Counted from the stretch's first letter, positions 42,482 through 52,365 are shown. The stretch: 64,000 bases of DNA from Lacinutrix mariniflava (GCF_001418015.1 NZ_LIQG01000026.1:1116001-1180000); one strand, 5' to 3'. Notes: generated by a model from the sequence alone, not told the origin. Numbers and translations are program-made.

Positions 42482-43591
42482 ATGATTAAGCTACACGACA
42501 AATATTTTAAGCCTTTTATTTCTGCAAAAGAAATTGATGCTGCTGTGTCTAAAATGGCTGCAGATTTGGCTAACGATTTAGGAGATGAAATCCCTGTTTT
42601 TATTGGTGTTCTTAATGGTTCGTTTATGGTGGTTAGCGATTTTGTAAAAAAATATCCAAAACCATGCGAAGTTACCTTTATCAAACTAGCATCTTATGAA
42701 GGTGTGAAATCTACAGACGATATTCAGCGTTTAATAGGTTTAACTCAAGATTTAACAGGTAGAACAGTTGTTATTATTGAAGATATTATAGATACAGGTA
42801 AAACGCTTCACGAAATACATCGTATTTTTAAAAACGAAGGTGTAAAACAATTGCTAATCGCTACTTTGTTTTATAAGCCCGAAGCATATAAAAAAGATTT
42901 TAAATTACATTACGTTGGTATAGAGATTCCTAACAAGTTTATTGTAGGTTATGGCTTAGATTACGATGGGTTAGGAAGAGATTTACCAGAAGTATATCAA
43001 TTAAAAACAACACAACACATGACAAATTTAGTATTATTTGGTCCTCCAGGAGCAGGTAAAGGCACTCAGGCAAATTTTTTAAAGGAGAAGTATAATTTAG
43101 TTCACATTTCTACAGGAGATGTGTTTAGATTCAATATTAAAAATAAAACTGCTTTAGGGACTTTAGCTAAATCTTTTATGGATAAAGGCGAATTAGTGCC
43201 TGATCAAGTTACTATTGATATGTTAAGTGCTGAGGTTGAAAAGAATGCTGGAGCAAACGGTTTTATTTTTGATGGTTTTCCAAGAACTAATGCACAGGCA
43301 GAAGCTTTAGATAAACTAATGGAAAGTAAAGATTCGCAAATTAATGCAATGATTGCTTTAGAGGTTGAGGATGAAGTTTTAGTTGAAAGACTTCTTGAGC
43401 GCGGAAAATCTAGTGGAAGAAAAGATGATGCAAACGAAGGTATTATAAGAAACCGTATTAAAGAATATTACACAAAAACAGCAATATTAAAAGATTTTTA
43501 TTCTGCACAAAATAAATATTATGGTGTAGATGGTTTTGGTGGTGTTGAGGATATTACAGAGCGTTTATGCGCTAGTATAGATAAATTATAA
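42482..43591 (+). CDS. Hypoxanthine phosphoribosyltransferase - adenylate kinase fusion
   Basis: 369 aa with two complete enzymes. Residues 1-175 are a type I phosphoribosyltransferase with the PRPP motif VVIIEDIIDTGKTL (96-109) and substrate loop LASYEG. Residues 180-369 are adenylate kinase with P-loop GPPGAGKGTQ (187-196) and FDGFPRTNAQA. The first part salvages hypoxanthine or guanine to nucleotides, the second interconverts AMP, ADP and ATP. Met180 begins TNLVLFGPPG exactly where a free adenylate kinase would start, so an internal start at 43019 could also produce a 190-aa enzyme. Confidence 0.93.
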   Translation: MIKLHDKYFKPFISAKEIDAAVSKMAADLANDLGDEIPVFIGVLNGSFMVVSDFVKKYPKPCEVTFIKLASYEGVKSTDDIQRLIGLTQDLTGRTVVIIEDIIDTGKTLHEIHRIFKNEGVKQLLIATLFYKPEAYKKDFKLHYVGIEIPNKFIVGYGLDYDGLGRDLPEVYQLKTTQHMTNLVLFGPPGAGKGTQANFLKEKYNLVHISTGDVFRFNIKNKTALGTLAKSFMDKGELVPDQVTIDMLSAEVEKNAGANGFIFDGFPRTNAQAEALDKLMESKDSQINAMIALEVEDEVLVERLLERGKSSGRKDDANEGIIRNRIKEYYTKTAILKDFYSAQNKYYGVDGFGGVEDITERLCASIDKL

Positions 43592-43592
43592 A

Positions 43593-43820
43593 ATGAATTT
43601 AGTTTTATTACACAGTCACATTGGAGTGTTTCAACTCTTGTTACTGTTAATAATGTTGTTATCTATTGTTTTATTTGTTTTAGCAATTATTAGTGTTATT
43701 TCAAATAATTTTAAGAATAACGATAAATTAATATGGGTATTAGTAATATTACTTGTGCCTTTTTTTGGACCAATTTTATATTTTATTATTGGAAGAAAAA
43801 CGAGAATAAAAAAAGCGTAG
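43593..43820 (+). CDS. Small membrane protein, PLDc_N-like
   Basis: 75 aa, two membrane helices. The second half (KLIWVLVILLVPFFGPILYFIIGRK) matches the short N-terminal domain of phospholipase D-type proteins, here standing alone. Function unknown. One base separates it from the stop of the fused kinase gene and it lies before obg. Confidence 0.7.
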   Translation: MNLVLLHSHIGVFQLLLLLIMLLSIVLFVLAIISVISNNFKNNDKLIWVLVILLVPFFGPILYFIIGRKTRIKKA

Positions 43821-43857
43821 TAGCTTATTAGCAAAAATAGAGTAAAGGATAATAATT

Positions 43858-44856
43858 ATGACAGAAGGAAATTTTGTTGATTACGTAAAAATGCACGTAA
43901 CCTCTGGTAAAGGAGGACAAGGGTCTACACACTTACATAGAGAGAAATATCTTGCTAAAGGTGGTCCAGATGGTGGAGATGGTGGACGAGGAGGTCACGT
44001 AATCTTAAGAGGAAGTACTAATCTTTGGACATTAATACACTTAAAGTTTAAAAGACACGTTCGTGCTGGTCATGGAGGAAGTGGAAGTAGTGGAAGAAGT
44101 ACAGGTTCAGATGGAGAAGATATGTACGTAGATGTACCTTTAGGAACAGTAGTTAAAGATACTGAAACTGATGAGACGCTTTTTGAAATTACCGAAGAAG
44201 GAGAAGAACGTATTGTGGCTTTAGGAGGAAAAGGTGGTCGTGGAAACTGGCATTTTAAAACGCCTACAAACCAAACACCTCGTTATGCACAGCCTGGAAT
44301 TCCTATGGAAGAAAAGGATATTACTTTAGAACTTAAATTATTAGCAGATGTTGGTTTAGTTGGTTTTCCTAATGCAGGGAAGTCTACGCTTTTATCTGTA
44401 ATAACTTCTGCAAAACCAAAAATTGCAGATTACGAGTTTACAACCTTAAAACCTAACTTAGGTATTGTAAAACATCGTGAATTTCAGAGTTTTGTAATGG
44501 CAGATATTCCTGGTATTATAGAAGGTGCAGCCGAAGGTAAAGGACTTGGTTATTACTTTTTGCGCCATATAGAACGTAACTCTATTTTATTGTTTTTAAT
44601 TCCAGCAGATGCACCAGATATTAAAAAACAGTACGATATTTTATTAGACGAATTACGTCGTTACAATCCAGAAATGCTAGATAAAGATCGTTTTATTGCT
44701 ATTTCAAAATGCGATATGTTAGACGATGAACTTCAGGCTGAGTTAAAAGAAGAATTGGATAACGAATTACCGATTCCTTATGTGTTTATCTCAAGTGTAG
44801 CGCAACAAGGCTTACAGGAACTTAAAGATGTGCTTTGGGGAGCGTTGAATCCTTAG
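43858..44856 (+). CDS. obg: GTPase Obg/CgtA
   Basis: 332 aa. N-terminal glycine-rich Obg fold ([31 protein letters not shown]) to about residue 157, then the GTPase domain with [21 protein letters not shown] and SKCD. It lacks the C-terminal OCT domain of some homologues. Ribosome-assembly and stress GTPase. The upstream gap carries no extra gene. A terminator follows. Confidence 0.96.
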   Translation: MTEGNFVDYVKMHVTSGKGGQGSTHLHREKYLAKGGPDGGDGGRGGHVILRGSTNLWTLIHLKFKRHVRAGHGGSGSSGRSTGSDGEDMYVDVPLGTVVKDTETDETLFEITEEGEERIVALGGKGGRGNWHFKTPTNQTPRYAQPGIPMEEKDITLELKLLADVGLVGFPNAGKSTLLSVITSAKPKIADYEFTTLKPNLGIVKHREFQSFVMADIPGIIEGAAEGKGLGYYFLRHIERNSILLFLIPADAPDIKKQYDILLDELRRYNPEMLDKDRFIAISKCDMLDDELQAELKEELDNELPIPYVFISSVAQQGLQELKDVLWGALNP

Positions 44857-44881
44857 AATTTTTTAAAATAGAATAATATAT

Positions 44882-44914
44882 AAAAGCTCTTAATTTAATT
44901 AAGGGCTTTTTTTA
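44882..44914 (+). terminator. Terminator of obg
   Basis: AAGCTCTTAAT (44884-44894) pairs with ATTAAGGGCTT with one G-U, then seven T. Confidence 0.85.
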
Positions 44915-44929
44915 TGTATAGTAAAATAA

Positions 44930-45379
44930 TTATTTTTTCATCTTTAATAAGATGCTATGAATTGTTTTAAAGTCTTCTGTGCCTACAAAAAAGGTGCTAT
45001 TGTTAGACTTTATTTTAATAGCATTACCAGTCTTTACATTGTATAACCAGCCATATGGCGTTAGTCTAATACCAATACCATAAAGCATTGGTACTTTTAT
45101 ATTTTCGATAGAGTCGTAATTAATGTCTTTAATTTTTAACGAACGCTTAAGTAAACCGACTCCAAACTTTGCTTCAATTTTATCATTATCAATAGTAATT
45201 GTTAATTTGTAAAAGGTTAAAATTATAAGAAAAAAAAGTAATAAGATAGATGTTAAAAGAACCCAAGAAATTGGGTTGTTTCCAGTTTGTAAAACAAAAA
45301 GGGTTCCTGTAGAAATTGCAATTACACTAATAATAGTGGTGATAAATGTCCCGTATTGTGTCTGTTTATAAAGTGTCAT
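44930..45379 (-). CDS. Small membrane protein, PH-like domain
   Basis: 149 aa. Two N-terminal helices (about 14-30 and 38-60), then a strand-rich segment (NDKIEAKFGVGLLKRSLKIKDINYDSIENIKVP) resembling the bacterial PH (bPH) fold of membrane proteins. I do not recognise a specific role. It converges on obg. Confidence 0.6.
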   Translation of the reverse strand: MTLYKQTQYGTFITTIISVIAISTGTLFVLQTGNNPISWVLLTSILLLFFLIILTFYKLTITIDNDKIEAKFGVGLLKRSLKIKDINYDSIENIKVPMLYGIGIRLTPYGWLYNVKTGNAIKIKSNNSTFFVGTEDFKTIHSILLKMKK

Positions 45380-45511
45380 AAACGATATGGTTTAACTTCT
45401 AAATTCTTAATAGAGAGTGTAAGATACTATTAAAAAGTTAAAATTGTAACGAACAATTGTGTCGATATAATAAACGGTTTAATTTTTGTTACTTTTATAA
45501 AAAAAGCAATT

Positions 45512-46021
45512 ATGAAATCTTTAAAATATTTAATTCTAATTATTTGTGTTACTTCTTGTGCACCAATTTACGTAAACTACGATTACGAAAAAGCGACTAA
45601 TTTTTCAGAGTACAAAACCTATAATTTCTTTAGTAATATAGAGTCTGGTTTAAATGGATTAGACGAGAAACGTTTAATCTCAGCATTAGAAACAAAGCTA
45701 AATGCAATGGGTTTAGAGAAAACTGAAAACGCTAGTTTTTTTATAGATATTAAAAGCGAAGAGTTTGAGTCGAGTTCGAGCAATAGCGTCGGTTTAGGCG
45801 TTGGTGGTGGTTATAGTGGTGTTTCAGTAGGTATTCCTTTTGGTAAACCTAATATTAATAAACAAATTACTGTTGAGTTTGTAGACGAATCTAAAACAGG
45901 ATTGTTTTGGCAAGCCACTAGTGAGTCTGGTTTTAAACAAAATCAAAAACCAGAAAAACGAGAAGCACGTTTTAAAGCCATTGTAGAAAAAATGTTGGAA
46001 GGTTATCCTCCTGAAAAATAA
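45512..46021 (+). CDS. DUF4136 lipoprotein
   Basis: 169 aa. Lipobox CVTSC with Cys16 lipidated. NYDYEKATNFSEYKTYNFF and a C-terminal segment PEKREARFKAIVEKMLEGYPP are typical for DUF4136. Likely an outer-membrane-associated lipoprotein of unknown role. A near match to the -7 element (TACTTTTA) is present about 16 bp before the ATG. Confidence 0.78.
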   Translation: MKSLKYLILIICVTSCAPIYVNYDYEKATNFSEYKTYNFFSNIESGLNGLDEKRLISALETKLNAMGLEKTENASFFIDIKSEEFESSSSNSVGLGVGGGYSGVSVGIPFGKPNINKQITVEFVDESKTGLFWQATSESGFKQNQKPEKREARFKAIVEKMLEGYPPEK

Positions 46022-46108
46022 TAAGTAGTTAACTTACTGTTAATTGCTATTGTTTTTAGGTATTGGTTTTTATTTTTAAATCTTGTTAAAAGCAAAAACC
46101 AACCAAAT

Positions 46109-47392
46109 ATGCAAAACCCAACTACGATTGTTAAATGGTCTGTATTAGAGAAAATAGGCTTTAGATTCAGTTTTGTTTATTGTTCTCTTTTTATCATTTT
46201 ACAAAATAACGGAGCTTATCCCTTTTGGGAATTCATTATGGTTAAGCCAACAGAGTGGATGCAACAGTTCATCCCTTGGTTTGCAAAAATATTTTTAAAT
46301 CTCCCAAAACCAATTACGGTATTTACCAATGGAAGTGGAGATACTACTTACGATTATGTTTGTGTTTTAGTATTTTTTATTCTTGCTTTAATAGCTACGG
46401 TTATTTGGTCAATTGCAGATAGAAATAAACCAAACTATAAGACATTGTATTACTGGATAACATTAGCAATAAGATTTTATATTGCATTTATGCTTATTAA
46501 TTATGGGCTTGCAAAAGTTATAAAGTTACAATTTCCTTCTCCATATTTCTATCGATTATTAGAACCTTATGGAGATTCTTCTCCAATGGGATTAGCATGG
46601 ACTTTTCTAGGTTTTTCTAAAGGTTACAACCTTTTTATGGGAATTGCAGAGTTGCTAGCAATATTGCTTTTGTTTAGACGCACAATGACAGTAGGAGTTA
46701 TTATTACGCTTATGACGGCTTCTAATGTTATGGCTGTAAATTACTTCTTCGATGTGCCTGTTAAAATTATGTCAACACATTTAGTGCTTTTTACTTTGTT
46801 GCTTTTATCTCATGATATTAAAAAACTATTTCAATTCTTTTTTACAGATAATGCTGTTCGATTAACAACTGTTAATCAACCAGTTTATAGTAATAATTGG
46901 TTTAAACCTTTAGCATTAACCTTTAAATTGCTCATTATAGGTTTTGTCTTAATTTACGGAGTTATTGGGGGTGTAAAATCACTGTACAGCAATGGCGACA
47001 TGGCTGCAAAACCTAAAAATTATGGTTTGTATGAAATTACTTATTTTGAAAAAAATAATAAGGCAATTACTGCAGATGAAAATAATACAAAGCGTTGGAA
47101 GTATATAATTATTGAATGGGAAGGTTTAATACAGATTCAAACTATGGATCATTCTAAATTATATTACAAAACAGAAATAGATTCTTTAACCAATAGTCTA
47201 AAATTAAAAAGTTACAATGATGCATCAGATACTTTTAATTTAAAACTAATAAATACAGGCCCAACCTTTAGAGTTGATGCTGTTTTTAAAGGAGATACAA
47301 TAAAAGCTTTTGGTAACACTAAGCAAAAAGAAGATTTCTTATTAATGAATAGAGGTTTTAATTGGATAAACGAGTATCCTTTTAATCGATAG
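46109..47392 (+). CDS. Polytopic membrane protein, DoxX-like core
   Basis: 427 aa. About eight membrane helices; the middle part (IRFYIAFMLINYGLAKVIKLQFPSP and MGIAELLAILLLFRRT) resembles DoxX proteins. The C-terminal 130 residues after the last helix are soluble and hydrophilic (KRWKYIIIEWEGLIQIQT). Function unknown. It is followed by a DinB-like secreted protein; a shared operon is possible. Confidence 0.6.
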   Translation: MQNPTTIVKWSVLEKIGFRFSFVYCSLFIILQNNGAYPFWEFIMVKPTEWMQQFIPWFAKIFLNLPKPITVFTNGSGDTTYDYVCVLVFFILALIATVIWSIADRNKPNYKTLYYWITLAIRFYIAFMLINYGLAKVIKLQFPSPYFYRLLEPYGDSSPMGLAWTFLGFSKGYNLFMGIAELLAILLLFRRTMTVGVIITLMTASNVMAVNYFFDVPVKIMSTHLVLFTLLLLSHDIKKLFQFFFTDNAVRLTTVNQPVYSNNWFKPLALTFKLLIIGFVLIYGVIGGVKSLYSNGDMAAKPKNYGLYEITYFEKNNKAITADENNTKRWKYIIIEWEGLIQIQTMDHSKLYYKTEIDSLTNSLKLKSYNDASDTFNLKLINTGPTFRVDAVFKGDTIKAFGNTKQKEDFLLMNRGFNWINEYPFNR

Positions 47393-47477
47393 CATAAGTT
47401 AAAAAAAAAAAGAAACCGTAACAATATATTACAGATATAGACGTATAGTTTAAATAGTAACATAATTTAACCAACCA

Positions 47478-48608
47478 ATGAAAAAAGTAACAATCCTTTT
47501 TGCAACATTACTATTTAGTATTATGGTAACTGCTCAATCGTCAGTAACAGTATCAAGAGAATGGACTTCTTTTAGTCAATTCCTAGATATTCAATCAAAA
47601 ACAAAAAAGAAATTCAAAGTTACAGCCTCTGTAAAAGTAGAAACAGAAGACGAACAAGCTTGGGCTGGCGTTTGGGCAAGAGTAGATAATAGCGAAGGCG
47701 GGATGGGTTTTTTCGATAATATGGGAGATCGTCCAATTACATCAAATGAATGGCAGTCGTATACAGTTGAAGGTACAATAGATAAAAGCTCAAAAAGATT
47801 AAATTTTGGAGGATTATGTTTAATGAATGGAAAGTTTTATTTCGATGATTATAAACTATTTATAGAAAATGATAAAGGTATTTTAGAAGAAGTATCTGTC
47901 GATAATGCAAGTTTTGAAACTGTTGTAGATAATAATGTCATTCCAAAATGGAGTCAAGGAGTTTCAAAAGGAAAAATAGTTAAAGTGGAAGAGTATAACG
48001 TTACTTCAACTATAGACACAGCCGAAGGTAATTCCGCTTTACTAATAGAAGGAAGCGGTATTGTGCCAGAAATAGTCTCTATAGGAAATATCGAAGGTGC
48101 TTCTCCTCAAATTGGAAATATGATTTCTATGTTAGAAGATTTAAAAAACCGTGTTGAAAGTAGGGTGAAAAATATGTCTATTTATGAACTAGATCATTTA
48201 CACGACGAGAATGCGAATAGAATTGGTGCATTAATTATGCATTTGGCTGCTGCCGAAGCGTATTACCAAGTTGCAACTTTCGAAGGAAGAAACTTTAATG
48301 ATGAAGAAAATGAAAAATGGGGAGCAGCAATGTCTTTAGATCAGGCTGGTAGAGACCAATTTAAAGGTCACGATGCAAAATATTATTTAGATATTTATAA
48401 TGAAGTTAGAGCAAAAACCATTGAAGAATTAAAAAAGCGAGATGATAAATGGTTTGAAGAACAACAGCCAAGTTTTGGTTGGACAAACGAGTACTGCTGG
48501 TTTCATGTTATGGAACATCAATCTAGTCATTTAGGTCAGATATTGTTTTTAGCAAAACGAATTCCGCCAGAAACTAAGATTGAGCTTCCAGAAAATATAA
48601 AAAATTAA
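47478..48608 (+). CDS. Secreted DinB-like protein with jelly-roll-like N-terminus
   Basis: 376 aa. Signal peptide (TILFATLLFSIMVTAQ). Residues 20-150 look like a beta-sandwich carbohydrate-binding module (NEWQSYTVEGTIDKSSKRLNFGGLCL). Residues about 215-370 form a helical DinB-like bundle with the metal-site segments HDENANRIGALIMHLAAAEAYY and WFHVMEHQSSHLGQ. DinB-family proteins are usually cytoplasmic thiol or metal enzymes, so export and fusion are unusual. Confidence 0.7.
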   Translation: MKKVTILFATLLFSIMVTAQSSVTVSREWTSFSQFLDIQSKTKKKFKVTASVKVETEDEQAWAGVWARVDNSEGGMGFFDNMGDRPITSNEWQSYTVEGTIDKSSKRLNFGGLCLMNGKFYFDDYKLFIENDKGILEEVSVDNASFETVVDNNVIPKWSQGVSKGKIVKVEEYNVTSTIDTAEGNSALLIEGSGIVPEIVSIGNIEGASPQIGNMISMLEDLKNRVESRVKNMSIYELDHLHDENANRIGALIMHLAAAEAYYQVATFEGRNFNDEENEKWGAAMSLDQAGRDQFKGHDAKYYLDIYNEVRAKTIEELKKRDDKWFEEQQPSFGWTNEYCWFHVMEHQSSHLGQILFLAKRIPPETKIELPENIKN

Positions 48609-48639
48609 TAAAAAGGTCCGACTTGGAAGCCTTTTTATT
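48607..48639. terminator. Bidirectional terminator
   Basis: AATAAAAAGG (48607-48616) pairs with CCTTTTTATT (48630-48639). It lies between convergent genes and includes the stop of the DinB-like gene. Confidence 0.8.
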
Positions 48640-48648
48640 ATAAGTTAT

Positions 48649-49248
48649 TTACTGCTTTACAAAAATGCCAAAAAACTCCTTTCTATTAGAAATAGAATTA
48701 TAACATGTTTCAAAGGTTTTTATCTTAAAATAAGGTTCTAAGTAAGATAAGTATAGTGCTTTGTCTCCTCCAAAAGGACGCTTTACTAGATCGTCTGTAA
48801 GCGGAATGTCAAACCATAAACCAACAAGTTTTCCATTTGTGTTTAATAATTTAGATATCTGTTTAGCGTAGGCTTTTCGGGTTGCTTCTAAAGAAGGGAA
48901 GGAACAGAAAAAGGTTTGCTCGATAATTAAATCGTAAGTTTTATTATGAGAAAAAAAATCACCTTGTATTAAATGCGAATCAGGAAAATCTGGATTTCTT
49001 TTTTTAAAAGCAACGAGAGGAATTTCAGAAATATCTAAAATAAATACATTTTTAAAGCCATTATTAAAAAGATATTCAGCTTCATAAGCATTGCCAGCTC
49101 CAGGAATTAAAATTGATAATTCCTTATTTTCTAATTGATCGAAATAAATTTTTAAAGGTGTAGAAGGATAGCCAATATCCCAACCGATTCTGTCTTCTTT
49201 GTAACGTTGCGTCCAGTAGTTTTTTGTTTCCAGGTCTTCGTTTTTCAT
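48649..49248 (-). CDS. TPMT-like methyltransferase
   Basis: 199 aa from the ATG at 49248 (a TTG two codons upstream is possible). NYWTQRYKEDRIGWDIGYPSTPL opening and LSILIPGAGNAYEAEYL SAM motif are typical of the thiopurine S-methyltransferase family. The acceptor is probably a thiol or chalcogen compound. Monocistronic and convergent with the DinB gene. Confidence 0.85.
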   Translation of the reverse strand: MKNEDLETKNYWTQRYKEDRIGWDIGYPSTPLKIYFDQLENKELSILIPGAGNAYEAEYLFNNGFKNVFILDISEIPLVAFKKRNPDFPDSHLIQGDFFSHNKTYDLIIEQTFFCSFPSLEATRKAYAKQISKLLNTNGKLVGLWFDIPLTDDLVKRPFGGDKALYLSYLEPYFKIKTFETCYNSISNRKEFFGIFVKQ

Positions 49249-49307
49249 CTTCAATTTTATTAAAATTAAATAATAAAGTCTTTTAAGACTAATTTATTTA
49301 ACTTTTA

Positions 49308-49315
49308 TATTTTTG
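49308..49315 (+). promoter_or_regulatory. -7 promoter element, probably leaderless transcript
   Basis: TATTTTTG lies exactly 4 nt before the ATG at 49320. Confidence 0.6.
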
Positions 49316-49319
49316 CAAT

Positions 49320-49778
49320 ATGGTAGATAACTTTGAAAACGAATATTTTGGAATAGGAATTCAAAATGGTAAAACACCAGAAAACTTAGGTGTCCTCTGG
49401 CGAACGGCTCAAAATTTAGGAGCGAGTTATATTTTTACTATTGGAAATCGTTATGCTAAACAAGCTTGCGACACGCATAATGCAGTAAAATCTATGCCGT
49501 ACTTTCATTATAATACTTTCGAAGAGTTTTATAACAATATCCCTAAAGGCGCAAGATTGGTTGGAGTTGAGTTAGATGATACTGCGGTAGATTTAGAAAC
49601 TTTTCATCATCCAAGACGTTGTGTGTACTTGTTAGGAGCAGAAGATCACGGGTTGTCTAAACAAGCCATAGAGAAGAGTCATTTTTTAGTAAAATTTAAA
49701 AGCGAATTAAGCTTAAATGTATCGGTTGCCGGAAGTATTGTGCTTTACGATAGAGGAATAAATAAACCAAGGTCGTAA
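49320..49778 (+). CDS. TrmH (SPOUT) family RNA methyltransferase
   Basis: 152 aa. SPOUT motifs: NPxNLG-like segment TPENLGVLWRTAQNLGA, YLLGAEDHGLS and ELSLNVSVAGSIVLYDRG form the knotted SAM site. Compact single domain, so the tRNA or rRNA target cannot be told. The -7 box immediately before the ATG suggests a leaderless mRNA. Era starts 26 bp downstream. Confidence 0.88.
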   Translation: MVDNFENEYFGIGIQNGKTPENLGVLWRTAQNLGASYIFTIGNRYAKQACDTHNAVKSMPYFHYNTFEEFYNNIPKGARLVGVELDDTAVDLETFHHPRRCVYLLGAEDHGLSKQAIEKSHFLVKFKSELSLNVSVAGSIVLYDRGINKPRS

Positions 49779-49804
49779 CTTTGCAGTCTATTAAATAGAA
49801 TATA

Positions 49805-50686
49805 ATGAGTCATAAAGCAGGTTTTGTAAATATTATTGGTAACCCTAATGTTGGTAAATCGACATTAATGAATGCCTTTGTAGGTGAAAAATTATCGATT
49901 ATCACATCTAAAGCACAAACTACAAGACATCGTATTTTAGGTATTGTAAATGGTGAAGATTTTCAAGTTGTATTAAGTGATACTCCTGGGATTATAAAGC
50001 CAGCATACGAGTTACAGGCTTCTATGATGGATTTTGTGAAGTCGGCTTTCGATGATGCAGATTTGCTTATCTATATGGTAGAAATTGGTGAGAAAGAATT
50101 AAAAGACGAAGCGTTTTTTAAAAAAATTACTAATGCTAAAATACCTGTTCTATTATTATTAAATAAGATTGATCAATCTGATCAGGCACAATTAGAAGAG
50201 CAAGTACAGTTATGGGCAGAAAAAGTGCCAAATGCTGAAATTATTGCTATTTCGGCTTTAGAAGGATTTAATGTGAAAGAAGTATTCGATAGAATTATTG
50301 AGTTACTTCCAGAATCTCCACCTTATTATCCTAAAGATCAATTAACAGATAAGCCAGAACGTTTTTTTATAAACGAAACCATTCGTGAGAAGATTTTAAT
50401 ACACTATAAAAAAGAAATCCCTTACGCAGTAGAAATAGATACCGAAGAATTTTTTGAAGAAGAAAAAATCATTAAAATTCGTTCTGTAATTATGGTTGAA
50501 CGCGAAACTCAAAAAGGTATTATTATTGGGCATAAAGGTTCTGCTTTAAAAAGAGTTGGAGTAGAAGCTAGAAAAGATTTGGAGAAGTTTTTTGGAAAAC
50601 AAATTCACTTAGAGCTTTATGTTAAAGTAAATAAGAACTGGAGAAGTAACCAAAGGCAATTAAAGCGTTTTGGGTATAACCAGTAA
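49805..50686 (+). CDS. era: GTPase Era
   Basis: 293 aa. GTPase motifs GNPNVGKSTLMN, SDTPGI, NKID, and the C-terminal KH domain with HKGSALKRVGVEARKDLEKFF. Binds 16S rRNA and acts in 30S assembly. Normal length. A terminator is at 50700-50731. Confidence 0.96.
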   Translation: MSHKAGFVNIIGNPNVGKSTLMNAFVGEKLSIITSKAQTTRHRILGIVNGEDFQVVLSDTPGIIKPAYELQASMMDFVKSAFDDADLLIYMVEIGEKELKDEAFFKKITNAKIPVLLLLNKIDQSDQAQLEEQVQLWAEKVPNAEIIAISALEGFNVKEVFDRIIELLPESPPYYPKDQLTDKPERFFINETIREKILIHYKKEIPYAVEIDTEEFFEEEKIIKIRSVIMVERETQKGIIIGHKGSALKRVGVEARKDLEKFFGKQIHLELYVKVNKNWRSNQRQLKRFGYNQ

Positions 50687-50699
50687 TTAAAGTTTAAAT

Positions 50700-50731
50700 A
50701 ACCTTTGCTTAATTTTAAGCCTAGGTTTTTA
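50700..50731 (+). terminator. Terminator of era
   Basis: AACCT (50700-50704) with AGGTT (50723-50727) and inner GCTTAA/TTAAGC, 2-nt internal loops, followed by TTT. Confidence 0.65.
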
Positions 50732-50816
50732 TAAAATACTAATCATTTCTTTATTTTGGCTTGACGTTTAGTTTACGTTGGAGTTTCATTTTTGTTGCTA
50801 ATTAACAAACCAAATA

Positions 50817-52340
50817 ATGAAACTTTTAAAACAAACTACTATTGCGTGTCTAGCGCTATTTGCATTTGCTTGTCAAGACGATGATGGCAATGTTGTAAGC
50901 CAAAACAATAACTTAAATACTGAAGTTAATTTTCAGTACAAAACAACAATCAACGTTGGAGGTGAAGCTTCGGCAGAGATATCTGCATTCGATGCTTTAA
51001 CAAAAAAGTTATTTGTTACCAATAGTGAGTCTAATGAGATTTCTATTTATAATATTTCAGATTTAGACGCGCCTATACAAGAAACTTCAATAAATTTAAG
51101 TGCTTATGGAGCTCCTAATAGTGTTGCGGTTTCTAATGGAAAGCTTGCCATTGCTGTAGAAGCTGATGTTAAACAAAATCCAGGTAAAATTTTAGTTTAT
51201 AATACTTCAGATGCATCTTTAATTAATCAATATACTGTTGGTGCGCTTCCAGATATGGTTACGTTTTCAAACAATGGAAATAGTATTGTTTCAGCAAATG
51301 AGGGAGAACCTAACGATGATTATACGGTTGATCCTATGGGAACAATTAGTATTATCGACCTAAATGACGATTCTGTAACAACATTAGATTTTTCTGCATT
51401 TAATACAGAAGAAGCTTCTTTAGAGGCTCAAGGCTTTAGAGTTTTTGGCCCAAATGCTAATTTAGCAACAGATGTTGAGCCAGAGTATATTGCTATTTCA
51501 GACGATTCTCAAAACGCTTGGGTGTCTTTACAAGAAAACAATGGGATTGCAAAAGTTAATTTAACAACTAAAACGATAGAGGCTATTTATCCATTAGGCT
51601 TTAAAGATTATAGTTTAGCGCAAAACGCTTTAGACGCAAGTGATAAAGATTTTGTAACCGAGCTTAAAAACTGGCCTGTAAAAGGAATGTACCAGCCAGA
51701 TGCTATTGTTTATGTAAATATAGGAGGAATAGAGTATGTGATTTCTGCAAACGAAGGAGATTCTAGAGATTATGATGGTTTTAGTGAAGAAGAAAGGCTT
51801 AAAGATTTAACTTTAGATGAAACAATTTTCCCTACGGCTTTAGAGTATTTAAATGATGAAAACTTAGGGAGATTAAAAACAACTACTGCTTTAGGCGATA
51901 CAGATAACGATGGCGATTTAGACGAAATTTACAGTTATGGAGCGCGTTCTTTTAGTATTTGGAATACCAACGGAACATTGGCTTACGATAGTGGTAATAG
52001 CATTGCAACAGAAACATTAGTATTAACTCCAAATAAATTTAATGATGAAGATGGTAGAAGCGATGATAAAGGAGCAGAGCCAGAAAGTGTAGATGTTTTA
52101 AATATAGGTAACCAACGTTATATACTTTTTGTAGGTTTAGAACGTACAGATCAAGTTATGGTTTATGATATAACAAACCCAACTGCTCCAACTTTTTTAA
52201 CAATTTTGTCGCATAGTGGAGACGAAGCGCCAGAAGGCTTGCTAGTTGTTCCTGCAGAGGAGAGTCCTAATGGAAAAGATTTATTAATTGTGTCTAATGA
52301 AGATAGTGGTACAGTTACATTCTACGAAAATCAGCAGTAG
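50817..52340 (+). CDS. Choice-of-anchor I family lipoprotein
   Basis: 507 aa. Signal peptide with lipobox LFAFAC; Cys19 is lipidated. Repeated YVTN-like/propeller strands with segments SANEGEPNDDYTVDPMGTI and ISANEGDSRDYDGFSEEE characteristic of the choice-of-anchor I family. Likely an outer-membrane-attached propeller protein, possibly with phosphate or calcium binding. A terminator follows. Confidence 0.85.
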   Translation: MKLLKQTTIACLALFAFACQDDDGNVVSQNNNLNTEVNFQYKTTINVGGEASAEISAFDALTKKLFVTNSESNEISIYNISDLDAPIQETSINLSAYGAPNSVAVSNGKLAIAVEADVKQNPGKILVYNTSDASLINQYTVGALPDMVTFSNNGNSIVSANEGEPNDDYTVDPMGTISIIDLNDDSVTTLDFSAFNTEEASLEAQGFRVFGPNANLATDVEPEYIAISDDSQNAWVSLQENNGIAKVNLTTKTIEAIYPLGFKDYSLAQNALDASDKDFVTELKNWPVKGMYQPDAIVYVNIGGIEYVISANEGDSRDYDGFSEEERLKDLTLDETIFPTALEYLNDENLGRLKTTTALGDTDNDGDLDEIYSYGARSFSIWNTNGTLAYDSGNSIATETLVLTPNKFNDEDGRSDDKGAEPESVDVLNIGNQRYILFVGLERTDQVMVYDITNPTAPTFLTILSHSGDEAPEGLLVVPAEESPNGKDLLIVSNEDSGTVTFYENQQ

Positions 52341-52365
52341 TAATATTTAATATATAGATTTTACA

